Positions 34,801 to 46,660 of a stretch of 64,000 nt of DNA are shown piece after piece. The DNA lies in NCBI GenBank assembly GCA_022925895.1, contig JAKSYS010000074.1, forward strand, positions 1 to 64,000. Direction: 5' to 3'. The stretch comes from Fragilaria crotonensis (Eukaryota > Bacillariophyta > Fragilariophyceae > Fragilariales > Fragilariaceae). The translations under genes were made by a program, and so were the position numbers. A model generated the notes under the pieces. It saw only the letters and a program-made list of their open reading frames with translations, was not told the origin of the DNA and ran no database searches. Numbering within the stretch: the first letter of the stretch is position 1; each line of letters starts with the position of its first letter.

Positions 34801-37800
34801 GGCTGCACCTGGTATCGATGGATCCAAGCCATTTGGAAATAAAGTCTTGCTGTCAGAAAGCATTACAGGCATCAGGATATTGTTCTCAAGACACTGTGTC
34901 AAACCAGATAAGAACGACTGACAGCATGCTCATATACGCCGGTGGATTCACCATCATAAGCAAGGCACTACTATTCCATTCCCAATCTGATTACCCAGCA
35001 CTCTGACCAACAACACTACTGTACTCAGATAACTTGTCTCCAATGCCTCCCTTCAAGCAGACCTATGGCATAACATCGGTGGCTACAAAGAGTAGGGCAA
35101 AACACAGGCGGCATTCCTCAAAGAGGCGCCTTGTCAACATAAACTTTTCCATAACATTGAACTTCGACCTCGACCTCTTCGGCGAATGATTCACAAATTT
35201 CCACGTTGAACGACAATATGGTCACGCTCACTTCGAAACACGACCCATCAATGCATGACATGGTCCTACTAGTACTTTCCAGAACGACCGGCCAGCATAT
35301 GACAGACCAACCCATAAATCCTTGACCCACTGGTTGGGTACCAAGTTTTGTACATGCAGGAGTTCAAACTTCTTGACATTAACCTAGAAATTAGTGGTTA
35401 AGGACTTAAGTAGTAGCACTCCTCAACATCAAGGTTCTTTATTGCGTGTGTCTATGCCTTTTTCTACGGGGATCCAACTAGTAGCAATGCCACCATCATT
35501 TTCCATGACAATAGTAAGGCAGTAAATCCAAATCCCCGCTCCTTTTTTGGCAAAGAGAATCCTGCTTTGTCCTCAAGAACATCTTCTTCCTCAAACACCA
35601 TTGCCAAGATGCAGTCCTTCTGATTTTGTGACCCGTTGAAATAGCCCTTGATGCCAAGAAAACTTGATGATCAACTTGTTGAACCGAGGGAATCTCAACA
35701 AGGATTTCCCATTGTCTACTACTTCAAAATCCATCAACAATGGTGGGTTACTAGCAGGGAAGCTGCCAGTGCCTTAGTGCCACCATGAATAACAAGTCCA
35801 CATATTTGTCCACAGCACGGATAGCCATGGCATGTACTCATCCATGCACGGCCGACACACGACTTGAATGACGCATTAAACTGCTGAATGCTTATGCTCA
35901 GAAGGGATCGTTGAATGCAGGCAGGGGGTCGTTTTTGTTGTGAAGTTTAAGTGTTCAAGTATGCAGCCATCTGATCAAAATGGTGCTCCACAAAGCAAAG
36001 GTCCGGTTGGTCATTCAACCAAACCATGCATCATGACACTGCCTCCCTGAGATGTTGCAAAGAAGAACAAAAGAATGAAAATGAATCATTGAAACTCATC
36101 CCATGTCAAGGAAACTGAAAGTGTTTTATTTGTCACTTGCCTTGAGGATAATAAACCTGCCCAGACTGTGCATTGGCACCTACTAATGATCGATACTAGC
36201 TGCACATCTTTGGCACCAAACACCCTTCTTGCAAACAAGAATTCACTCCCCATGCTCTTTGCATCCCATCATCTGCAGTGTCTCATTGCTATTGTTGCTT
36301 GTCAACTGAAAAACGTTGAGAAAAATTCGAAACATTTTAGTTCACCATAGACAGTATTTCATGCTCTGGAAGGATTCTTCACCACGACCTTAAACACCCA
36401 CAGCTGTTGGGATAGTAAGATTGAACACCAATCATTTGACTGGACAACAGCATGAAGGATTTGACCATTGTCAAAACTGTCATGTTGCATCATCAACCTG
36501 CCTCCTGCCAACACTTGGCAACAAGTTTCTCCTCCTGTGCAATGACAAGAAGAGGGTTGCCCAGCACATTATTCTTTGTTGCAATTGGACGATACTACCT
36601 TGTTTTCAAACAAATGGTGGCCCTTGGGTGAAGCATCTTCTTGTAGGCGGTCGTGGAGATTTTGTCTGTGACCCCACAATGGCACAGCCATTTGCTTCTT
36701 GGCATACCAACAAAACCTAATGGCCAAAATTCAGTCTCTGCCTTTTGTTCTAAAAATCATATCTTGACTTCTTCACCTGTTTCATAATGCTGATGCATTT
36801 TGAATCTCAAACCTACTACTAGCTTGATAATGTCAAGATTGAAAGTTTTCGGAGGCGTTTTTTTGCGAATGAGAAGTCCAAAAGGAGGAAAGCAATCTTG
36901 AAAAAACCTGGGAGGGTGGGAGGAGAGTTGGTCAATTTCAAAATGGAAACGTCTGTCGACAGGGATTTTTTTGGGTAGTACTCGAGTACAAGTACTCCAG
37001 TACTTATGGAATGACAGTAAATCTGAATGTTCGTGTCCCTACCGGTATGTTAGCTACTAGCTAACTGTACTCCAGTGCTGGTGTCTCTTACATACTCCGT
37101 CCAAAGTCCAACAATAACCGAACCTAAATACCGGTTATAAATCCGACCTCCAGAACTGTTCGAGTTACAAGTTCCGAAACGGTATTCTCGTACGTTGCGA
37201 AAGCACCCAATGGCATGCATACGCACCTATGTAACGGCAGTATTTTTGCAAGTACATCTGTTCTCGGAGTAGCACAGACAAACCGAAAATGCAAAACTCC
37301 GCGGTATGTGGTTGGAGTAGGACACCAGTCGGAGCGCCAGTAGCCAGTAGCATTGTACTGCGATGATCGAGTATCCCATAAGTTCCACGGATTTCCTTAC
37401 TATCGTAGCGTAGAGCACGTCGCGTGCCCTTGACCCTCGATGAAGGGAAATGAAATGAGATAGAGTACTTGTACCTGGTACACAAACGGAGATGCAAGAC
37501 CCCGACGGCTATAATTATACATATTGAAGTCAATACCGACTATTGTGAAACCGGAGAATGACGTTACGTTTGATGCGACTCGAGTTCGTATTTGTTACAT
37601 TTCTGTTGTAGATATGACACAAACATTTATATCTCAATCCTCCGCGACAAAGCGTCACTAGGACGACAAATTTGGAAGGTTGCGGACCTTTGCCAGCACA
37701 CCAGGCAATAAGAATTGCCTTTAAAAAAGGCCATGCCTCTTGAAACTGATTCTTGAGCAGAACATTGTCGCACTTCGAAAAAGAAAAACCACTTGGGAAT

Positions 37801-38265
37801 CGGATAAATTACTTCCATATGTTCCTAGTAAGAATATCAATAGCAAAAACCATGTGGGCATATGACCTTTAAGTTTGTCGTGCTAATTATTTATTATGCT
37901 CGTGCGTTTCAGTTCGAATGATAGTCGCTTGAATGACCATAGTGAGTGAGGCATTTGAGGGATTGGCCACCCAGTGGAAGTCGTGGTTGGAAAAGTAGAT
38001 ACTGGAGTCTACATGGATCCTACGGGAGACGACAACTCCAAAGAGGTTTATCGACGGAGTTGGTCTTATTTGCAATGACCGGGATTGTGCTAATTGTTGT
38101 TACGCAAGCAAATATAAAAGATTCATAATACGCCTGCTGTCTCATAGACCACACGCTCATCAGCACCATTTATGCCGTCTCGGCCGTTTGCATTAATCAG
38201 AGGTGCTCCTATTGCTATTGTTATTACAACTACAACTACAACTAATTGTTCTCATCATTATTACA
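31801..38265. other. 6.5 kb without recognisable gene
   Basis: Only short frames in mixed orientation, none with a domain I can name. Composition in 33.4-36.7 kb looks like eroded coding sequence (longer semi-open stretches, many in-frame stops), so old mobile DNA is likely but not shown. 36.98-37.15 kb is rich in palindromic GTAC and ACCGGT words. Upstream of 38.27 kb lies a (CAACTA)n-like run just before the next gene. Confidence 0.45.
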
Positions 38266-41200
38266 ATGATAATCATGACCAGAAAGCTCATTGCTCTCCT
38301 TCTCCTTCAGCTGCTAGTCGCTCCTGTTGCGTTTGCTGCTACTGTGAATGTTGGAAATCAAGAGTCAGCTCTGAATGCGAATCTGGAACAAAACGACAGG
38401 TCTCTTCAACAATCATCATCACAATGTAATAATTCTACAAGTGCTTCATTCAAAGCCAACATTGTGGTAGATATCCGCGGTTATCCTGGTCTGATTAATT
38501 GGAGAGAAAAGAGGAGAGTCGGGAATGCCATCATGGATGCGCACAATGAACTTGTCAGTTGCGGCACAGGTGGACCGTATCGTCAGATTACATCGGTTCA
38601 AGTGCAGTCTGTTTCATTTGAGGATGTTGGTGAAGCCATTTTTTCTCTCAATTATGAGATTCGAGGAACATGCAAAGGATGTACGGTTGCCAGCAATGGT
38701 ATTGCTCAGTTGTTTACCTACGTGCAACGCAACAGTCCAACGACCGGACCGAATACAGCGGATCCTTGTCCATGTCAAGGGCCATCCATATTTAGCTTTC
38801 GAGTTCTATTGAAACAACGTATCGAACTCATGATTGTTAATAAACTGACAGCTGGCAACATTCTTGGATTGGAACAAGTCTCGGAGCTTCAAGCTACTCC
38901 CACTTGTCAAAGTTCCCAAACCTTTTCAACATCCAGTGTTGCCATTGTCTTTTATGGATGTCCAAGTCAAGTGGAAGAATGGCAGTTTTATGATATTGGT
39001 GACAAATTCGTTGAAGTCTACAATCGCATCAATGGAGAGAATGCAAGATTGTGCGATCCATTCTTCCGAAGAATCGAGTCCGCCATTCCAGTTCTTGTTG
39101 GAGGAAATGTTACCGACGTTCCATCCGATCTGACCAATCGCCGTGGTCGTGAACTGTTGGAATCTCCTGAATTCATGGCTCTTACGACTGCTGCTACCGG
39201 TAGTAGTGCCTATACACGCTCCTTGCAAACAACAACTTCAACCAACGCGACGTGCGACGAGTACTTTGAAGTGAGATTCGAAATTACTGCCAGTTGCCGA
39301 AACTGCGACCTTTCCAAGATCACATTGTTTGACGAACTTGACGCCGTCAACTTTCTGCAAGCCGATGGTGACCACGAATATGACGATGACTCTGGAAATG
39401 ATTCTGATCGGAACTTGAAGACTGCTCCTGACCAAAGCGACTCTGCCCCATATGAGTATTGGGACAGCAGTCAAGGTCATCAAGGTGATTGGGAGGAACA
39501 AGCCGAGCGATTCCTTAATGACGGAGGTGATTGCCAGTGCCCTCTGGATACTGCCTACCGTGCCGCAACAGAGGATGAAATGACGGCAGCCTTTGCCCTC
39601 AATCTCGCGTTCCACATCGCTCACTGTTCTAGATGTTGTCGAGATTATTCCAATTCCTTGCGATCCTGACGTGGAAACGTTTGAAACATCTGTTGATGTG
39701 GATTACGAATTCGAATCCGAGGATGGTACTATCCCACAAGAAGCGGTTGCCGCCTTTGTTGCCAACTTTCTTCTTTCCTACAATTCCTTGCAGGCTCGAT
39801 ACTGTGATCCGTACTTTCGTGAGGTGGCATCCGCCGAAATTGCGAATCAAACAGTCGTCCCAACCAGACGTGACAGATCATTGCAAGTGAAAACGGCAAC
39901 CAAGTTTACCGCGACCGTCAGGGTGAATGTGCTTGGGACCTGCCGCGGATGTAAGGGAACGACGAGAAAACTCTTTGTCGTAAGTTTTGCTTTGTTTGTC
40001 TGTCGTTTGTCAGATATTGGTTGGATTCCTTTCTGTATGTGTGTTGCTGACCTTTTTTTCCTTCCCTACAAGAATGACGGCGCACGAAGGCTCCAAGTTG
40101 CAGGAAGGAGAATGCTCTCAGACAACACTGCGAACAAGCCAAACTATCGAAGGATTAATAGCGAGGACCAGTGTTTCTGTGCTGTTGCAAATGTTGCCAA
40201 TTCAGCACCCACCGAACGTGAATTCCTGGTAGGCTACAACGGGGAACTTTCTAGCTTGACACCACAACTTGGCGCAGAATACGTTGTTACCACTGTCAAC
40301 GAAGAGGGCACTGGCGGTGACGACTACTCATCTCGTCAGGAGTGCACAGCCAATGCGGACTGTGTCAACGCTGACAAGGGAGAATTGTGTGTCAACTTTT
40401 CTTGCATCCATGCTGGAAACCCCAGAGTCACTCTCACCTGGACTGGTGATGATGACTTGGACCTTGCCGTGTACACTCCGGACGGGGTACGCATTTATTA
40501 CGATAATGACTTTGACGAAGATACTGGCGGCTCCTTTGATACTTTCTTTTCCCAGGAAACGTCTGCCCCTCACGTCGAGAGCATCTACTTCCCCATGAAG
40601 GGTGCACCTCCCGGGACATACAACATTGAGGTCTATTCCTGGGAAGAAAGGGGTTCAGCCGATGCTTGGAAGGTCGAGGTGTTTACGGCAGCCAGCAGCA
40701 CTGTGCCGGTCTTTGTTACTACTGGAACGGGGAATAGGGATGATATTCTCTTTGACTTTGGGGAGGCTGGCGTGTCTGTGAAGGATGACATTTGCTCCAC
40801 CAGCAACATCAGGACGGAGTGCTGCTTTGACACCGACTGCGACGGAAGCAACCAGCGATGTGCCAACAGACAGTGCGTCACAACTGCAGCTCGAACTTTC
40901 ACGCTAACGTGGTCAGGCAGTAAGTCTTGAGGATTCTGATATTTCATTTTTTTTTACAACAATTGAATCTCACCCGAAATCTCTAGACGACGACCACACC
41001 CTCACGGTGCTAACACCGAAGGGAGGAAGGATCTCCGACGATTCACCTTTCGATCCCTTCTCCGGTGCTGTCTTCGAATCCGACAATAACGGTGATATAG
41101 TCAGCCGTACTTCGCACACTGAAAATATTTACTTTCCTGGAGGTTATCCAGGAGGACAGTACGTGTTTTATGTCGATGCCATTGCCCAGCTCGGAGCTGC

Positions 41201-41801
41201 GGACGAATGGAGTTTGGAAGTCATCGAATTCGGGCAATCGGTCGTTCTCGAGTCAGGATACGGATATTCGAAAGTGTTTGAGTACATTGCTCCAGAGTGC
41301 CAGGCAACCCAGCACTGTCGCCAAGGCCAAGTATGCATTAATACCCGCTGCGTCGTTGATGGGACGCCTCGCTTCACCTTGACTTGGGATGGCGACGACG
41401 ATCTTGATCTATCTGTTTCTCCTCCTATAGGAAACAGAGTGGACTGGTGGAATCAGGTTGACTCACGATCTGGCGGCAGATTGCAGGACGATACTACCCC
41501 GACGGGCACGAGTCATTTGGAATCCATATATTTTGGTATCTCGCGCAGAGCACTGACAGGACGTTACGGAATCGAAGTCGATCCCTACGAAACAAACGGA
41601 GATGCTTCAGATCCTTGGAAACTGCAAGTCAGTGTTCGCGGAAAAGTCGTCAAGTCTTGGAATGGAACTGGAGAAGCGTCTCTCCGATACTGGTATGGTT
41701 TTGATCAGGCTGTATTACAGGGTGTGCGGAGTCATTGCGAACACGCCACAACTCCGCTCTGCTGTAGCCCCATTCATGATCCTCACAGTGTCAACAAGTG
41801 A
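38266..41801 (+). CDS. Secreted Cys-rich protein with YfaP-like repeats, one internal frame break
   Basis: Three exons: 38266-39979, 40073-40919 and 40987-41801. The introns are 93 nt (39980-40072, in-frame and without stops) and 67 nt (40920-40986). The start at 38266 or 38275 leads straight into a signal peptide. The first half has about three related Cys-rich segments containing CDPFF/CDPYF and G-x-CRGCK-type motifs. The second half has three modules of the form LTWxGDDDLDLxVxxPxG ... ESIYFP ... GxYxIEVxxW ... W-x-V-x-V (near 40430-40690, 40900-41240, 41370-41650), matching the YfaP/DUF2135-like beta domain, each preceded by a short Cys-rich segment (ECTANADC, CCFDTDC, ECQATQHC). One extra base near 39622 shifts the frame between FHIA and TVLDVVE inside a conserved segment. 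Role unknown; probably extracellular. Confidence 0.78.
39980..40072 (+). other. Intron 1 of the YfaP-repeat gene
   Basis: GTAAGTTT ... CCTACAAG, 93 nt with a T-rich 3' part. It is a multiple of three and stop-free, so retention would insert 31 hydrophobic residues. Confidence 0.7.
40920..40986 (+). other. Intron 2 of the YfaP-repeat gene
   Basis: GTAAGTCTTGAGG ... CTCTAG, 67 nt. Removal joins TWSG to NDDHTLTV and restores the conserved repeat. Confidence 0.85.
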
Positions 41802-41982
41802 CTTTCATTCCGGACCTTCTGTGCAAAACGTAGCATGACCACGCACTGTCACCGCTGCTCTTGGGAATCGCCTTCCTACCCTTCATCTTTGGATGAAATT
41901 CATGAATATCTGCTATTTAGCTAACTTATCGTCTGGTCGATTTACTGTGATGTAACTGATGATAGGATCAATATTTATTACA

Positions 41983-42368
41983 TTATGAAACGACTTCTTT
42001 GAATCCTGCAAACTTGTATTCAGGCTCGCAAACTCCCATGTTGGAGTCCATCATGCCAATCTTGTCAGTCCCAGGTGGTAAAGTGGTTTGGCCAGTACGG
42101 CGAATTAGCATCGGAGTCGACATTTGCAACAAAGTGCTCGGTTCTTTGCGGTAAAACCGAACATGATCTGGCCGAAAATTGATCTGCACATCGTCAACGA
42201 AGGTCATTTTTAAGCATGAAAAAACTAGTTTTCCAACACCAATCACTAATTTTCCCATTAATCGATACTCCGGGAACGAGATTATCCGTTCCCCATTTCT
42301 TTTGCTATTGTACAAGTGACCCATCTCCCCATAGTGAGAACAGCCAGCCTGGGCCTCGCATATCCTAG
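41983..42368 (-). CDS. Candidate terminal exon of unknown protein
   Basis: Open frame ending at 41983, preceded on the minus strand by TTCCTTCTTCCTGCAG, a convincing splice acceptor. It reads NGERIISFPEYRLMGKLVIG, FVDDVQINFRPDHVRFYRK and DKIGMMDSNMGVCEPEYKFA. It looks protein-like, but I do not recognise it. It could belong to the acidic gene upstream or be the remnant of a separate gene. Confidence 0.4.
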
Positions 42369-42557
42369 CTGCAGGAAGAAGGAACTCTATCATCCAAATC
42401 ATGCACATTGTGTCAAATCTATTGCCAAGGTCTCACCTGAAAGTGTGTGCATGTGTGCATGCTGTCCTCGTCGGCGTCCAATCCTGTAGGCATGCACACA
42501 TATGCAAGCATTCACACACACATTTGCATCCATTCATGTCAGAAACCCTGGCTTGCC

Positions 42558-43289
42558 TTAGGTATCCGCAACTCGTTGCTTACGGACTCGCAGCAACGAC
42601 GACAGGCGGTCCATTTTCTGCAACAACCGCGATCGTTTCGTTTCTTTAACGCCAACAATGTGATGCACCTTTGTAATGTTCCGACCAGTCAAGGGATCCT
42701 TGGATATTTCCACCATTTTGAATTGCGATTCCTTGCAATGTAAATGATGAATATTTGAATCCGTTGCTTCTGTTGCTGTAATACCGTTCTTCTTGTTGGA
42801 CGAGTCTGTGACGGATGACGAGTCTTGGTTATTCGGCACTAGCATTAACAATTTGTTCATGGCGAGTCTCTCATCGTGAGTGAGGGGTTCAATCAGAATT
42901 TTAGGAATCTCTTCCTCTGGAGAATATTTGTAAGGAACATAGTCCGTCATGCCTTTCCAGGTCTTGTCTGCGGTGGTGGGATTCTGACCTGCAGCATCAT
43001 CACGATCATCATTAATTTCAAATGAAATCAGTCGGATTGGGGGCTCGATACTTCTCTCGTCATCAACGTCATCATCCACGCCCACGTATTCGAGATATTC
43101 GTCGACAGTGTCGTCGGCTAATAAAAAGTCACTGTCATATCCAAACGAATAGCATGTCGTGCTGTCTGCCAATCCCAACAAGGCGGATCGATCTTTAAGA
43201 GCGAAATCAACATGATTCGAATGATCCTGCTCCACCTGTTTTTGTTGATACAGAAGGATCGAATCCTCGTCCTCCGAATCCCATTGCAT
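42558..43289 (-). CDS. Acidic hypothetical protein
   Basis: The first in-frame ATG is at 43287-43289, and the frame stays open upstream, so a 5' exon or earlier start is possible. Rich in Asp/Glu (DSEDEDS, VGVDDDVDDERS), with a segment YVPYKYSPEEEIPKILIEPLTHDERLA and a basic C terminus (KETKRSRLLQKMDRLSSLLRVRKQR). No domain recognised. Consistent amino-acid composition and length support a real gene. On the same strand downstream, 42368-41983 is open and is preceded by a good pyrimidine-CTGCAG acceptor, so it may be a last exon. The frames do not join cleanly with the splice sites I tried. Confidence 0.55.
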   Translation of the reverse strand: MQWDSEDEDSILLYQQKQVEQDHSNHVDFALKDRSALLGLADSTTCYSFGYDSDFLLADDTVDEYLEYVGVDDDVDDERSIEPPIRLISFEINDDRDDAAGQNPTTADKTWKGMTDYVPYKYSPEEEIPKILIEPLTHDERLAMNKLLMLVPNNQDSSSVTDSSNKKNGITATEATDSNIHHLHCKESQFKMVEISKDPLTGRNITKVHHIVGVKETKRSRLLQKMDRLSSLLRVRKQRVADT

Positions 43290-43364
43290 CCGAAATGCCG
43301 AATCGTAGCAACAAGGAGATTCATGCTGCTCAGAGTGTGAGTTAGTTCTATTGAAGTGGTACAA

Positions 43365-44371
43365 AAGTGAGGGGATCCTGCTGCTATTCTTTGAAACGCG
43401 TAGGAGTTGAGGTGTTGTTCACAACCTGGCGATTTTGATTCAACAACGATAAAGGAAGTCGGACCATCAGGCGTCGGGATGTGCGATCACAAGGTCGATA
43501 TTGTATGCATATGACAAACTACGTTGGGACAACGTGTCAGGCGCAGCATTTTAACTGCCACGATAAGTATAATCCTTGTTTTGAAACATTTATTTCGTTT
43601 TCCAGTCAAGATTATCACTTTCAAATGCTGATTTGCCGCCGAAGGAACAGTGGAATGCTACTCAAGTGTGGAGTACTCGGAGTACAGTGCTGATATATGT
43701 ACGGTGTCTTTTATTCATACTATCCGTTAATATCGTGAACTTACTTGAGGTTCGAGGTAGTTTTGCCGCCAAAATCGGGATTGACATTTTCCACAGCGAA
43801 TCTTGGAGCGTATCGATATCGATATCGTCACCGGCGATCCGGCGATGCTCCCAACTCCCAACTCCCAACTCCCAAACTCTGTATTGTCGTTCATATGACA
43901 CTACACGTAGTGCACGTAGGAAAGGGACACAAATGACTCCTACGTATTATCTTAGTAATTGTTCTAGCATCAGAAATCAGAATATCGAGACGTCCTCGCG
44001 CGCTGGAAAAACGCTGGTGTAATCAACCTCTTTATTGTCATCGGCTCAGAACGAGGGTAGACGGAGACCGCAATATCTGTCTTATTTCACCGGATGGGAA
44101 AGCCTTGATTGTGCAGGGTACAATAAGCTTCAATCCCTGTGTCTCGCGGAGGCTTTGTCGTCGCAACAATCAGCAGCGTCAAAACCAAAAAGATCGTGAT
44201 GATTCAACAAAGTGATTTCCAATTGTGTTTCGACACCCTACTGGTATATGAACCAAATTGCAACAGCACTGTAAAACTACTGCTTCACATAGTTGTTTTT
44301 TAATACGCTAGTCTTACTCATGCACTGACAGTTTACAAAATGACCCACACGTTTCATCACTGCTGCTTGTT
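43365..44371. other. Spacer
   Basis: About 1 kb. A short direct repetition (CCCAACTCCCAACTCCCAACTCCCA) lies near 43850-43875. No gene recognised. Confidence 0.45.
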
Positions 44372-45323
44372 TTAGATCTCGTCCAATTGACCGCGAATCG
44401 CAACATTGAAATCGGGAGTCTGCGGGGCACCAGCGTGGAAATTGAAATAGTAGTCCGATGGGTCATCGAGAATGTCCAAAACGGTCTGGACCGAAGGCTG
44501 GCCAGCCACGGGTGGGTTAGCAACGGTGATGCATCCCAGGAATCGACCAGGCGCAACCTTTGTGCTAGAAAAGTTCACAACGACTGGACCGTTCACACCA
44601 GATTGGGCATTGTGAAGATGGCCAAGAACTGGGTCGAAGCCCTGAATAGTGGCGTCAACGCAAATAACGGTACCGGCGGATTCAAATTTGATAGTCGCCA
44701 CGCCCGATGCTCCCTCCTTTCCCACAAACGGGGAGACTTCCTCGGAAGGGACGACCGTGGTCTTGAATTCCTGAAGGAGCTGCCCGCGAATCGCGAGGTT
44801 CTTCAATTCGACTGGCGCGCTGGCAACGTGGGCATTCACATAAAAGCGGTCCTGGAGATATCGAGCACATATAGGGTTAGCAAGCGAGAGTTGAATTAAT
44901 GACAAAGACTTCAACGCCGCGGTACATTCTCACCGGATTGAGTTTGATGCTATCGAAGACAGCTTTGGTAACCGTAACACAGCCATTGAAATCTGGAGAA
45001 GTGCTGCTTAGCATGCTGCTGAAGTCGACAACGACACTTCCGTTCTCGGAGATCGTGCCAGTATGGAGATGGAGAAGACCAGGAATAAAGCCTTCCACAC
45101 TGGCCTTGATACAAACCTGCCACGTCGACTTGGAACGACGAGTCGTTGCAATCAATGTCACGTCGACCTTGCCGCTGGCAAAAGCCACGCCTTTGAAAGG
45201 ATCCACTTCGTTAGTTGGCGTGAGCTTTATGCGGGGAAAGGTGGTCGACTGAACACTGCTACCAGCTTCTGCAGTCCACAGGAGCATGGCGAGGAGTTGA
45301 ATGGTCGCAAAGAGAGTTTTCAT
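44372..45323 (-). CDS. Secreted protein with two CHRD domains
   Basis: Two exons, 45323-44934 and 44851-44372, joined over an 82-nt GT-AG intron; about 289 residues. It begins with a signal peptide ending near AEAG. Each half is a CHRD-type beta domain: a conserved opening with xxVxPFxGxxxASGxxxV, the middle segments LLHLHTGTISENGSVVVDFS and HLHNAQSGVNGPVVVNFSS, then FNGCVTV/FLGCITV. Splicing joins SIKLNP to DRFYVNAHV, giving the expected NP-x-x-YVNxH ending with AIRGQL. The second domain ends NFHAGAPQTPDFNVAIRGQL. Known: CHRD was described in chordin and occurs in many bacterial and algal extracellular proteins; the molecular function is unclear. Likely a secreted, possibly matrix-associated protein. 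Confidence 0.85.
44852..44933 (-). other. Intron of the CHRD gene
   Basis: GTGAGAATG ... ATCTCCAG on the minus strand, 82 nt, phase 0. Reading through meets a stop, while splicing restores the CHRD C-terminal motif. Confidence 0.85.
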
Positions 45324-46103
45324 TGGAAAGCTTTTCTAGGTGCAGTAGTAGTTTGGATTTCTCTGTGATATGAGAAGATCTAATCCTAACACAAAATTCA
45401 AGCTGTATGCGAGATTCTCTGAGAAGTGCATGCGCGTTCCAAGCCCTGCCGCTCCAGGTAAAGATAAGTGCAGGTGCAATAATGCGAATGCGTAAAATGC
45501 ATAGGACGTAGTAGGACCTATGAATCTGTGAGTTCCTGGTTCCTGGCCCCAATCATCATTCTCCTAATTACAAGGACAGGTAACTGGCAATCCAATATCA
45601 AGTTGCAATCGGATTGCTTAAACTCCCGAGTATTCTGAGTTCTCAATTATTACTCCGTTTAAAGTAGGTAGGAAGTTGCACGAGGGATAGATGGGTACCG
45701 CTACGTGCAACCCACATGGAAAAATATTTAGGACACAAACGAGGACAAGTTTTTGGCGGTACACGATAGCGTCCGGTTTCAAATTTTTTGAGAAAAACGC
45801 AGGTGAACGTATTCCTCTTGGATGAATGGCTTTGTAATTAAAACATATCTTTCCAACGTTTCTTGTTGGGATAAAATTAGTGGAGATACACGCTGTAGAT
45901 GACATTATGCGGTATCTTTGTCTGAAGGATGACGATTTTTGTCCTACCCTGTTTTCATCTCGAAGACAAAATCTCCCAAAACCGCCAGGACGATATTCAA
46001 ATAATCAATAGCGACCCAAGGGTGGATGACCCAAAATTCCCTCGCCGTAACGGTCGCGAACACCTCTAAATAAATCATTTTCCTAAGTAACTTTACCCCG
46101 CTC
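45324..46103. other. Spacer upstream of the CHRD gene
   Basis: About 780 bp with no gene recognised. It contains the probable promoter region of the CHRD gene. Confidence 0.4.
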
Positions 46104-46186
46104 TACTTTTGCACTCAGCCGAGTTGTGCGTTTGCCCGTACCACCATTACACGGGCTAACGCACAACTTAGCTGGGTGCAAAAGTA
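46104..46186. repeat. Long imperfect hairpin, 36-bp arms
   Basis: Arms 46104-46139 and 46151-46186 pair at 32 of 36 positions around an 11-nt loop. The outer ends are TACTTTTGCA and TGCAAAAGTA, and the inner ends are GCCCGT and ACGGGC. No target duplication was seen at its edges. It could be a fold-back mobile sequence, a structured RNA precursor, or an end of the element that follows at 46.7 kb. Confidence 0.85.
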
Positions 46187-46660
46187 CGTTTCTGACTTGA
46201 AGGGCGGTCGGTCAAGATTAATTTTTTTATAAATCCGGGTTTCCTCAAAATGTTGCTTTCATTCTATCATACACGTATTGGTCATTCAGGAAAATATCAT
46301 TCGGTGGGTGTAGAAAACAACGGCAGATAATTCTACAGCATAGTCTACGTGCATGCCTAGTATACAAAAGATCTCGTTTGATCGATGATTCGCATATTCG
46401 GTTGTGCAACCTCGTCGTGTCCTCTCAACAAAGCTTTTCTTGCTTCTCTTGTTGTTGGTGGCATGGTCAAAACGCGCTCGGGGCATGATGTCTTCTACAC
46501 AGAAGCATCATATGGACGCGCAGCTCGGGAGGAAACGTCACGACAACGGCAAAAGAGAAAGTTATCAAACACAACTTCGGTGCAAGGAGAAGCCACCATA
46601 AGCAGAACTGCCACTCCACCGAGGAGAAGAACGAGATGTCAGATTCAATGAGAAGAAGAT

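Noticed and set aside
33400-36720. Possible remains of an old mobile element
   Set aside because: Semi-open frames but no catalytic motif, terminal repeat or target duplication that I could identify.
37165-37533. Minus-strand ORF of 122 codons
   Set aside because: No domain or signal; lies in a GTAC-rich spacer.
42368-42558. Joining the acidic protein gene to the downstream open region by splice sites at 42.4-42.6 kb
   Set aside because: Candidate donors and acceptors exist, but the resulting frame does not match the downstream open frame.
46385-46651. Plus-strand ORF before the decayed diatom-family gene
   Set aside because: Could be its 5' part, but no block of it is recognisable, so it was left out of the feature.
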